A stretch of 5,896 bases of DNA from JABMRP01 sp964444795 (GTDB lineage: Bacteria > Planctomycetota > Planctomycetia > Pirellulales > Thermoguttaceae), in contig CAYUIQ010000364.1 in assembly GCA_964444795.1 (NCBI GenBank), positions 1 to 5,896 on the forward strand, in the 5' to 3' direction. This document shows, in pieces, positions 1-5,690 of this stretch. A program made the position numbers and the translations under genes. The notes beneath the pieces are model-generated. The model did no database searches and was not told the DNA's origin. It worked only from the letters and a program-made list of their open reading frames with translations. Position 1 is the stretch's first letter. Every line of letters starts with the position of its first letter.

Positions 1-305
1 CGCAAGGGCCCTCCAAGGGCAACATGTACTACAACTACTATGCCACCCAGGTCATGCGCCACTTCGACAGCGAGCACGAGAAAGTGCTTTGGAACAAGTG
101 GAACAACGTGATGCGCGACCAGTTGGTCAACTCCCAGGTCAAGGCCGGCCACGAGACGGGAAGCTGGCACCAGAAGGGTGACCACGGGGCCGACCGCGGC
201 GGCCGACTCTATGTCACCGCCATGTCGACCATGATCCTCGAGGTCTACTACCGCCATCTGCCCATCTACCGAAGCCAGAGCACCGAGGAGGATTTCCCCG
301 AGTAG
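1..305 (+). CDS. Prenyltransferase/squalene-oxidase-repeat protein, C-terminal fragment (5' end outside window)
   Basis: Only the last 100 codons are visible. The reading frame is open from base 3 and ends at TAG 303-305; the 5' part lies before the window, so this is a window-edge truncation, not a broken gene. The fragment carries the C-terminal signature of the family: NYYATQV, then GHETGSWH, then GGRLYVTAM and LEVYYRH close to the end. It differs from the C-terminus of the next gene at about 12 of 100 residues, 7 of them in the last 20, so the tail drifts faster than the core. By comparison with that paralogue it should be the end of an extracytoplasmic alpha/alpha-toroid domain anchored by one N-terminal transmembrane helix. 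The substrate or ligand is unknown. An internal ATG at base 24 is inside the conserved domain and is not a start. Confidence 0.9.
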   Translation, partial: QGPSKGNMYYNYYATQVMRHFDSEHEKVLWNKWNNVMRDQLVNSQVKAGHETGSWHQKGDHGADRGGRLYVTAMSTMILEVYYRHLPIYRSQSTEEDFPE

Positions 306-342
306 TCGCGCTCGGCCAATCTCTTCCGCTTTCGCGAATCGA

Positions 343-382
343 GCGGGCCCCCAGGCTTCATGCCGCGGGGGCCCGCTTTTTT
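343..382 (+). terminator. Rho-independent terminator after the first repeat-protein gene
   Basis: A perfect 10-bp stem pairs GCGGGCCCCC (343-352) with GGGGGCCCGC (367-376), followed at once by six T residues (377-382). The 14-nt loop contains a further GGC/GCC pairing. It begins 37 nt after the stop codon and separates this gene from the next one, which therefore needs its own promoter. Confidence 0.9.
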
Positions 383-607
383 CTTTGCCGCATCCGGTGA
401 AATAATCAGCCACGCCAGTTCCGAAAGAGAGGGTAGCAGTGACGCGTACGCGGGTTTGAATTGCGTGGCCGACGGGCCCCGTTCCTATTTCTTGCACTTA
501 ATCTGTTAACCCCATATTGGATTAGCAGAAAGAGACGCCCGAGCCAAAGGCATGGCTTCGGCGGGTGCCCTCCGTCCTTTCCCGAGTACATTCTGGAGCG
601 AATTGTC
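383..607 (+). other. Intergenic region upstream of the second repeat-protein gene
   Basis: This stretch must hold the promoter of the downstream gene, because a strong terminator precedes it. No convincing promoter is visible. The best weak candidate is TTGCAC (492-497) with poor -10 matches in the CATATTGG segment (513-520). A perfect 10-bp palindrome, CGCGTACGCG, lies at 443-452 and could be an operator, but nothing else supports that. The reading frame of the downstream gene stays open back to about 461, yet there is no good start or Shine-Dalgarno in that part and the encoded residues do not resemble the family. Confidence 0.4.
595..598 (+). promoter_or_regulatory. Shine-Dalgarno GGAG of the second repeat-protein gene
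   Basis: GGAG at 595-598 leaves 9 nt before ATG 608. It is the main reason for choosing ATG 608 over the in-frame TTG at 461. Confidence 0.6.
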
Positions 608-2191
608 ATGGCAACACAACCAGGCAGCGAAAACAGTGCGGCCCAAGCGGCCAGTCAGCCCCAACCCGTTGCCGCGGCCGGCAGTGGCGGGGGAGTGCAA
701 CAGTGGGAAGGAGAGGGCGGCTCGGAGTTCATGCGCGACCTGCTCCGCTCCACTCCCAGTTGGCTTGTCAGCGCCGTGGTCCACATGATGATTCTCCTGG
801 GCTTGGCCCTGATTGCGGTGGACGAAGGCAAGACCCAAGAGCCGCCGAAGATCGTCAGCGAGAAGGTCGAAGAGGAAGAGATCGAGAAAATCGAAGAGGA
901 TCTCGATGAACCCGACCTGACGCATTTCAAAGTGGACGACGTCATCGCTCCCCAGCCGCTGGCGCTGAACGAGCAGGACGAGGAACTGGACGAAATCTCG
1001 CCGTTCGACGAAGAAGATGCAGCGGTGATCCACGTCGAGTTGGATCCGCTGGGCGACGATCGTCTTCCTTGGGGCGACTCGGTGGACGTGATCGGAACGA
1101 ACGACGGCGACGGCTTTTCCGGCCGAGGCCCTGGGCGCAGGACGCCGGGCATCATTGATGGTATATCCGAGGAGAGCGAATTGGCGGTCGCCCGGGCGCT
1201 GAAGTGGCTGGCCGAGCACCAGATGCCCGACGGCGGCTGGAGCTTCAACCATCACCAGCACCCCAACTGTGCGGGCAAGTGCCGCAATCCGGGCACCTTG
1301 GGCAACGAAGGCCGCATCGCCGCCACGGCCCTTGCCTTACTGCCCTTCCTCGGCGTCGGCCAGACGCACAAAGAAGGTGTGTACAAAACCACCGTCCACG
1401 ATGGGTTGAGGTTTCTCGTCTACCGGATGAAGCGAACGCCGCGGGGAGGCAGCCTGCACGAGAGCGGCGGGCGGATGTACTCGCATGGCTTGGCGTCGAT
1501 CGCCTTGTGCGAAGCCTATGCCATGACCCGCGACAAAGGGCTCCAGGAACCGGCCCAGATGGCGCTGAACTTCATCTCCTACGCCCAAGACCCGGTCGGC
1601 GGCGGCTGGCGCTATGCTCCCCGCCAGGCGGGCGATACGTCGGTTGTCGGTTGGCAGATCATGGCCCTGAAAAGCGGCCACATGGCCTACCTCAAGGTGT
1701 TGCCCAACGTGGTGGAGAAGGCATACGCCTTTCTCGATAGCGTCCAATCCAACAGCGGAGCCAACTATGGCTACGTCGACCCCGGCAGCAGCCAGGCGAC
1801 CACGGCCATCGGTCTGCTCTGCCGGATGTACTTGGGATGGGACCGCGACGACCCGCGGCTGGCGCGTGGGGCAAAGTGGCTCAGCACGCAAGGGCCCTCC
1901 AAGGGCAACATGTACTACAACTACTATGCCACCCAGGTCATACGCCACTTCGACAGCCAGCATGAGAAGGTGCTCTGGAACAAGTGGAACGACGTGATGC
2001 GCGACCAGTTGGTCCACTCCCAGATCAAGGCCGGCCACGAGACGGGGAGCTGGCACCAGAAGGGTGATCACGGGGCCGACCGCGGCGGCCGACTCTATGT
2101 CACCGCAATGTCGACGATGATCCTCGAAGTCTACTACCGCCATATGCCCCTCTACCAACCCCAGAGCACCGACGAGGAGTTCCCCAGGTAG
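608..2191 (+). CDS. Membrane-anchored prenyltransferase/squalene-oxidase-repeat protein with TonB-like N-terminal helix
   Basis: A complete 527-aa protein, ATG 608 to TAG 2191. Residues 1-50 are a Gln/Ala/Gly-rich cytoplasmic tail ending with basic R43 and R48. Residues about 52-71 form one transmembrane helix containing S55-x-x-x-H59. Residues 72-150 are a highly acidic linker with a likely charged helix near 83-100. A Gly/Arg hinge (GRGPGRR, 172-178) leads into the toroid domain (about 187-517). QW-type repeat motifs are visible at 195-211 (KWLAEHQMPDGGW), 319-334 (AQDPVGGGW) and 372-389. A C-x-x-x-C pair lies at C221/C225, and the conserved end block GHETGSWH...LEVYYRH at 475-512. The charge pattern predicts the toroid on the periplasmic side. 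Squalene-hopene cyclases have two such barrels and about 630 residues; this has one, and no trustworthy catalytic motif. I therefore call a fold, not an enzyme. A terminator on each side suggests a single-gene transcript. Confidence 0.9.
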   Translation: MATQPGSENSAAQAASQPQPVAAAGSGGGVQQWEGEGGSEFMRDLLRSTPSWLVSAVVHMMILLGLALIAVDEGKTQEPPKIVSEKVEEEEIEKIEEDLDEPDLTHFKVDDVIAPQPLALNEQDEELDEISPFDEEDAAVIHVELDPLGDDRLPWGDSVDVIGTNDGDGFSGRGPGRRTPGIIDGISEESELAVARALKWLAEHQMPDGGWSFNHHQHPNCAGKCRNPGTLGNEGRIAATALALLPFLGVGQTHKEGVYKTTVHDGLRFLVYRMKRTPRGGSLHESGGRMYSHGLASIALCEAYAMTRDKGLQEPAQMALNFISYAQDPVGGGWRYAPRQAGDTSVVGWQIMALKSGHMAYLKVLPNVVEKAYAFLDSVQSNSGANYGYVDPGSSQATTAIGLLCRMYLGWDRDDPRLARGAKWLSTQGPSKGNMYYNYYATQVIRHFDSQHEKVLWNKWNDVMRDQLVHSQIKAGHETGSWHQKGDHGADRGGRLYVTAMSTMILEVYYRHMPLYQPQSTDEEFPR

Positions 2192-2268
2192 TCGCGTTCG
2201 GCCAATCTCCTCCGCTTCCGCAGATCGAGCGGGCCGCCACGCTTGAAGCCCGCGGGGGCCCGTTTTTT
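1887..2268 (+). repeat. Downstream copy of a tandem duplication (other copy 1-382)
   Basis: Bases 1-305 align to 1887-2191 without gaps, with about 22 mismatches counted by eye (about 93% identity). The likeness continues through the 3' untranslated region and the terminator hairpin, with one compensating 1-nt indel. It stops right after the T-run: bases after 382 and after 2268 share nothing obvious. The duplicated unit therefore includes the terminator and has a repeat offset of 1886 bp. The left boundary of the upstream copy lies outside the window. Confidence 0.9.
2230..2268 (+). terminator. Rho-independent terminator after the second repeat-protein gene
   Basis: CGGGCC (2230-2235) pairs with GGCCCG (2257-2262). 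One G-G mismatch and two more GC pairs lie on the inner side, and six T residues follow (2263-2268). It is a diverged copy of the hairpin at 343-376: the stem has lost perfect pairing but should still terminate. Confidence 0.85.
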
Positions 2269-2468
2269 CGTGGTGGTTCTTCCAGAGTCCCCATGGGAGC
2301 CTTTCTGATTCTCCCTTCCCGGTTCACCCCCCTGCCCTGCAATGTATTGCCGGAACTCGCTACTGCGTAATGATTTGCATCGTTTCCAAGGCGCAATTGG
2401 CCCAACCCAACGCGAGAACACCGGGGGTCGTCACCATTGGTGCGGACGGGTTTGGCCAATGCCTACGC
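2269..2468 (+). other. Intergenic region between the second and third repeat-protein genes
   Basis: No open frame with coding character and no RNA gene is recognised here. The stretch is unlike the intergenic region before the second gene, so the promoter regions of the two genes are not simple duplicates. A TTGGCC lies at 2452-2457, but it is only 11 bp from the TATAAT that follows, too close to be a normal -35 box. Confidence 0.4.
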
Positions 2469-2474
2469 TATAAT
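2469..2474 (+). promoter_or_regulatory. -10 promoter element (TATAAT) of the third repeat-protein gene
   Basis: This is a perfect TATAAT on the correct strand in a GC-rich background, placing transcription start near 2481, about 33 nt before the GTG at 2514. No good -35 box is seen at 16-18 bp and there is no TG extension, so the promoter may depend on an activator or have a relaxed -35. Confidence 0.5.
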
Positions 2475-2494
2475 TAGGGGAAGCCCGCAAATCC

Positions 2495-2520
2495 CCGACA
2501 CCCGAACGAATCCGTGTCGG
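2495..2520 (+). promoter_or_regulatory. Hairpin enclosing the candidate GTG start of the third repeat-protein gene
   Basis: CCGACAC (2495-2501) and GTGTCGG (2514-2520) form a perfect 7-bp stem with a 12-nt loop, so the candidate GTG start is the first triplet of the right arm. A competing pairing, GGGGA (2477-2481) with TCCCC (2492-2496), shares bases 2495-2496. The two structures exclude each other at the edge. It may be a translational control element, or a sign that the true start lies further downstream. Confidence 0.35.
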
Positions 2521-4121
2521 GAGCCCCTTTCTGCTTTTCGACCGAGTTACCAGTCGTGCCCCGCAACGCTTCCCTATCGCCGGACGTGAAATCCCAGCCG
2601 GTCATTTCGTTGGCCTGCCAGGCTCCTCCCGTGGGCGATGCGGTCGAGTCTTCCACCCCGATCGTGGATTCGACCATGGAAGCCGAAGGTGGGCGACGAT
2701 GGAGACTGCTTCGTTGGGAACCGTCGGCCGGGTTCACCGTCAGCTTCGCTTTTCATCTGCTGCTAATGATGATCCTGGCGTTGTGTACCACGGGTTCGTC
2801 GACGCCGCGGAAACCGGTGGGTCTGTTGACCTCGGTCGGACCCCGTGAAACGCCGGATATGGGGCCGGCCGGCGGCGAACTGTCGCAGGCCGTCCGTTCG
2901 ATTCCCGTGTGGAGTCCCGTGGTCGACTTCGATCCGCTGGTCATTTCGTCCGAACTGATGGAGCCGATCGATTTCCAGTCGGCCCGTGTTGCCCGATCGA
3001 CTCGGCCCTCCGGCTCCGATGGCCTCATGGACGCGGATCTCTTGCTGGCGACCGATGCGGACGTGCGTGGCAGTCTTGACGGGCGTGGCCCCAATGCCCG
3101 GGGACGGCTGGCCGACGGTGAGGGCGGAAGCCCGGCTAGTGAAGAGGCCGTGGAACGGGCACTTCGATGGATCGCCGCGCATCAACACGAGGACGGCGGC
3201 TGGCGATTCAACTTTGCCGGTAGTTTATGCCGAGGGCAATGTCGCCATCCGGGATCGAACGTCTCGGGGACCGCGGCCACGGCCATGGCGCTGTTGCCGT
3301 TTCTGGGGGCCGGCTACACGCATCAGGAGGGCGAGCACAAGCAGGTGGTCGCCAACGGAATCTACTACTTGATCCGCCATGCAACACTGACTCCCGACGG
3401 GGCCGACCTGCAGCAGGGAACGATGTACGCCCAAGGGTTGGCCACGATCGCCTTTTGCGAAGCCTATGGGATGACCAAGGACCCGGCCCTGCGCGAACCG
3501 GCACAACGGGCGATCGATTTCATCGTCCGTGCCCAGGACGCCAAGGGGGGCGGTTGGCGATACACGCCCGGCTCGCCAGGAGACATGACCGTCACCGGTT
3601 GGCAACTGATGGCCCTGAAGAGCGGGCAGATGGCCGGCCTGCATGTCCCTTCGCCGACGATGATCGCCGTGCAAAGATTCTTGCGCAGCGTGCAGACTGA
3701 AGAGGGGGCATTCTATGGTTACAACAATACCCAGCCTCGGCTGACAACGACCGCCGTCGGGCTGCTCTGCCGCATGTACACCGGTTGGCAACGCACACAC
3801 CCGCCGCTGGCCAAAGGCGTCGTCTATCTCAGCCGCCAGGGACCCGCCGAAGATAATATCTACCATAACTACTACGCCACCCAGGTGCTTCACCATTGGG
3901 GCGGCCTGCGGTGGGAGCAGTGGAATCTGCAAATGCGCGATCGCCTGGTTGCCGACCAGGCCACCGCCGGCCACGAGTCGGGAAGCTGGCACTTTGCCGG
4001 CGACTATGGGGCCGATCAAGGAGGCCGGCTCTACAGCACGGCGATGGCCGCCATGACCCTGGAAGTCTACTACCGCCACATGCCCCTCTATCGATCCGCG
4101 GCGTTTGGATCGCGCGAGTAG
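2514..4121 (+). CDS. Membrane-anchored prenyltransferase/squalene-oxidase-repeat protein, divergent paralogue
   Basis: A 535-aa protein if translated from GTG 2514, the first possible start after the in-frame TAG at 2475. Alternatives are GTG 2556, GTG 2586 and ATG 2676 (481 aa). ATG 2676 is attractive because it leaves 18 residues before the helix and has a weak GTGGA upstream, but GC-rich third positions from 2514 onward look coding. In the longer numbering, residues 73-91 are a transmembrane helix with S77-x-x-x-H81. The linker at 92-186 lacks the acidic run of the upstream paralogue. The hinge GRGPNAR (190-196) is followed by the toroid (about 208-527), with QW-type repeats at 214-230, 333-348 and 386-403. 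A C-x-x-x-C pair (C239/C243) and the end block GHESGSWH...LEVYYRHMPLY match the neighbour. The barrel probably faces the periplasm; its ligand is unknown. No Shine-Dalgarno is seen at GTG 2514. Confidence 0.85.
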   Translation: MSGAPFCFSTELPVVPRNASLSPDVKSQPVISLACQAPPVGDAVESSTPIVDSTMEAEGGRRWRLLRWEPSAGFTVSFAFHLLLMMILALCTTGSSTPRKPVGLLTSVGPRETPDMGPAGGELSQAVRSIPVWSPVVDFDPLVISSELMEPIDFQSARVARSTRPSGSDGLMDADLLLATDADVRGSLDGRGPNARGRLADGEGGSPASEEAVERALRWIAAHQHEDGGWRFNFAGSLCRGQCRHPGSNVSGTAATAMALLPFLGAGYTHQEGEHKQVVANGIYYLIRHATLTPDGADLQQGTMYAQGLATIAFCEAYGMTKDPALREPAQRAIDFIVRAQDAKGGGWRYTPGSPGDMTVTGWQLMALKSGQMAGLHVPSPTMIAVQRFLRSVQTEEGAFYGYNNTQPRLTTTAVGLLCRMYTGWQRTHPPLAKGVVYLSRQGPAEDNIYHNYYATQVLHHWGGLRWEQWNLQMRDRLVADQATAGHESGSWHFAGDYGADQGGRLYSTAMAAMTLEVYYRHMPLYRSAAFGSRE

Positions 4122-4130
4122 TCGGGACAG

Positions 4131-4219
4131 GGGTGCCCGGGGTCGAGCGCAGCGAGCCCCCAGTGCGTCGCGTTCTCGGGGCTCGTTGCTCGTTCCTCGC
4201 ATCTCGACCCCAGACACCC
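4131..4219. repeat. 89-bp imperfect palindrome between the third repeat-protein gene and the sulfatase-fold gene
   Basis: The outer arms 4131-4147 and 4203-4219 pair at 15 of 17 positions. The inner arms pair CGAGCCCC (4153-4160) with GGGGCTCG (4178-4185), and the right arm carries about 12 extra bases. It starts 9 nt after the stop codon, and CTCTTTTC follows soon after the right arm, so it could act as a terminator. The GGGGTCGAGCGCAGCGAG core looks to me like a dispersed intergenic repeat of planctomycete genomes; a genome search would settle that. Confidence 0.7.
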
Positions 4220-4239
4220 AACTCTTTTCACCACGCAAC

Positions 4240-4265
4240 GCCCGGCACAAGTGCCTGGGCTAAAC
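4240..4265. repeat. 26-bp palindromic repeat, left copy flanking the sulfatase-fold gene
   Basis: The core GGCACAAGTGCC is nearly self-complementary (5-bp arms around AA), followed by a GGGCTAAAC tail. The same 26 bp recurs in inverted orientation at 5549-5574, matching at 24 of 26 positions. It overlaps the expected -35 region of the downstream gene. Confidence 0.8.
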
Positions 4266-4275
4266 GGCTCTCGCT

Positions 4276-4284
4276 TGCTACAAT
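4276..4284 (+). promoter_or_regulatory. Extended -10 promoter element (TGC-TACAAT) of the sulfatase-fold gene
   Basis: TG at 4276-4277, one base, then TACAAT at 4279-4284 form an extended -10 box. The usual 6-7 nt from the -10 box to the start of transcription falls on the A of ATG 4291, and no Shine-Dalgarno can fit between. The mRNA is therefore predicted to be leaderless. Confidence 0.55.
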
Positions 4285-4290
4285 CGGGCC

Positions 4291-5505
4291 ATGAATGCGA
4301 TTTGCCTGGTGATCGATCGGTTGCACGCGGGGTTCTTGGGCTGCTACGGCAATGCATGGACCGGCACGCCGCAGTTGGACCGTCTGGCCTGCGAGTCGTT
4401 TGTGGCCGATTCGATGTTGATCGATACGCCGAAGCTGGAGACTCTTTGCCGGTCGTACTGGCAGGGAGCCCACGCGCTTCGGCCGGAGGCTGCCGATCCG
4501 GCGCCCACCCTGGCCGGGGTGCTGGCCGACGCGGGGGTGGGCACCGCGCTGGTGACCGACGAAGGGGCCGTCGCCCGGCATCCGCTGGCCGTGGAGTTCG
4601 ACGAACTGATCGAACTGGAGTCGGTCGATGCGGTGCAGCCGGCGCGGCAGATCGACCAGACGCGGCTTGGCCGGTGTTTTGCCCAACTGATCGATCGGGT
4701 GGAGTTGGCCAGCGAACCCTTTTTTCTCTGGTGCCATTTGCGGGGGCTCGCCGCGGCGTGGGATGCCCCGCTGGAGCTTCGCCAGGCGTATACCGAGCCG
4801 GGGGATCCCGAGCCCTCGCTCTCGACCGAGGTGCCGTCGCGGCGGTTGGCCGACGATTTCGATCCCGACGACTTGCTCCGATTCACCCACGCCTACGCCG
4901 GGCAAGTGACCCTGCTGGATACGTGCATCGGCGCGCTGCACGAATTTCTGCGAACCAGTCGCGTGGGCCAGGAGACGCTGCTCGTGCTGCTGTCGGCCCG
5001 GGGCTTTCCGCTGGGCGAACACGGCCGGCTCGGCCCCTGCGATGAAGCTCTCCACGGCGAACTGGTGCATGTGCCCGCGCTGCTGCGGTTCCCCGACGAG
5101 ATGGCCGCCGGTGTGCGCAGCGGCGCCCTGGTCGAGCCGGCCGATCTGATGCCCACGCTGTTGGACTGGTGGGGACACACCGAGCACATTGGATCCGGCC
5201 GTGACAAGAGCCTGTTGCCACTGATCCGGGAAGACGTCGACACGGTCCGCGACCGGCTGATCGTCACCGGGTCAGACGGCCAACGGGCCATTCGCACGCC
5301 CGCCTGGTATCTCCGCGCGGGCGATCCGCCCGAGCTATTCGCCAAGCCCGAGGACCGCTGGGAAGTCAACGACGTCGCCGATCGTTGCCGCAACGTCGCC
5401 GAGCGCCTGCAAGATGTGCTGACCGCCGACGAGCAATCTCTGGTGGCCGGCGAGCCGGTCGACGCGGCACCGCTGGAAGACGTGTTGATCCAGGGGCTGG
5501 AGTAG
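4291..5505 (+). CDS. Sulfatase/alkaline-phosphatase-fold protein with degenerate active site
   Basis: A 404-aa protein with no signal peptide, so probably cytoplasmic, unlike most exported planctomycete sulfatases. The family outline is clear: LVIDRLHAGFLGCYGN (6-21), TPQLDRLA (26-33), AYAGQVTLLDTCIGAL (201-216), LLVLLSARGFPLGEHG (230-245), VPALLRFP (261-268), PTLLDWWG (288-295), and a C-terminal AIRTPAWYL followed by ELF and WEVNDVA (333-363). Key residues are missing. The first metal site has D9 but R10 instead of the second Asp. The C-x-P-x-R nucleophile box is replaced by D-T-P-K-L (45-49). The usual D-H in the SDHG motif is A236-R237. H244 is kept. T46 could in principle act as a nucleophile, as Thr does in phosphodiesterase relatives, but the metal ligands look inadequate. 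A pseudoenzyme or binding protein is the simplest reading. ATG 4291 abuts the -10 box and is the best start. Confidence 0.8.
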   Translation: MNAICLVIDRLHAGFLGCYGNAWTGTPQLDRLACESFVADSMLIDTPKLETLCRSYWQGAHALRPEAADPAPTLAGVLADAGVGTALVTDEGAVARHPLAVEFDELIELESVDAVQPARQIDQTRLGRCFAQLIDRVELASEPFFLWCHLRGLAAAWDAPLELRQAYTEPGDPEPSLSTEVPSRRLADDFDPDDLLRFTHAYAGQVTLLDTCIGALHEFLRTSRVGQETLLVLLSARGFPLGEHGRLGPCDEALHGELVHVPALLRFPDEMAAGVRSGALVEPADLMPTLLDWWGHTEHIGSGRDKSLLPLIREDVDTVRDRLIVTGSDGQRAIRTPAWYLRAGDPPELFAKPEDRWEVNDVADRCRNVAERLQDVLTADEQSLVAGEPVDAAPLEDVLIQGLE

Positions 5506-5510
5506 CTCAG

Positions 5511-5529
5511 CCCCCGGCTTTGCCGGGGG
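5511..5529 (+). terminator. Hairpin just after the sulfatase-fold gene, possible terminator
   Basis: CCCCCGGC (5511-5518) and GCCGGGGG (5522-5529) form a perfect 8-bp stem with a TTT loop, 5 nt after the stop codon. No T-run follows, so it may stabilise the 3' end or be a dispersed repeat, not a classical intrinsic terminator. Confidence 0.5.
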
Positions 5530-5548
5530 GTAATCTCGCCAATCGACT

Positions 5549-5574
5549 GTTTAGCCCCGGCACTTGTGCCTGGC
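5549..5574. repeat. 26-bp palindromic repeat, right copy (inverted) flanking the sulfatase-fold gene
   Basis: This is the reverse complement of 4240-4265 with two mismatches, built around GGCACTTGTGCC. The pair brackets about 1.3 kb holding only the sulfatase-fold gene. No matching direct repeats flank the outer ends. Confidence 0.8.
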
Positions 5575-5690
5575 GCGTCGGCCGGTTTTCCCGTCCGTGC
5601 GGATCTATTCTTCGATTACGCGTTACTTGCCTGCAAGCCGGGGCACACGGGAAAGTTCTTGACAGGGGCAGAGGGCAGAGGGGGGCAGAG

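Noticed and set aside
443..452. Perfect palindrome CGCGTACGCG as an operator
   Set aside because: Short GC-rich palindromes are expected by chance, and no second site or neighbouring regulator supports it.
461..607. 49-codon in-frame N-terminal extension of the second repeat protein from TTG 461
   Set aside because: No Shine-Dalgarno at 461, no likeness to family members, and a well-spaced GGAG precedes ATG 608.
1841..1852. D-R-D-D (residues 412-415 of the second repeat protein), matching the D-x-D-D acid motif of squalene-hopene cyclases
   Set aside because: The paralogue has Q-R-T-H at the same place, and the context (GW....PxLAxGxxxL) is an ordinary repeat segment, not the mid-barrel catalytic site. 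Treated as chance.
1166..2158. Complement-like thioester domain, which also has an alpha/alpha-toroid fold
   Set aside because: No GCGEQ thioester motif is present in any of the copies.
2772..2790. Possible lipobox LALC (residues 88-91) in the third repeat protein, which would make it a lipoprotein
   Set aside because: The residue before Cys is Leu, which signal peptidase II sites do not normally accept, and the paralogue has no Cys here.
4228..5187. Long minus-strand open frame opposite the sulfatase-fold gene
   Set aside because: It is the antisense shadow of a GC-rich gene; the + strand frame has clear family motifs throughout.
4240..5574. Interpretation of the sulfatase-fold gene plus inverted repeats as an insertion sequence
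   Set aside because: No transposase, no target-site duplication at the outer ends, and the repeats are individually palindromic. Kept only as an open question about the repeats.
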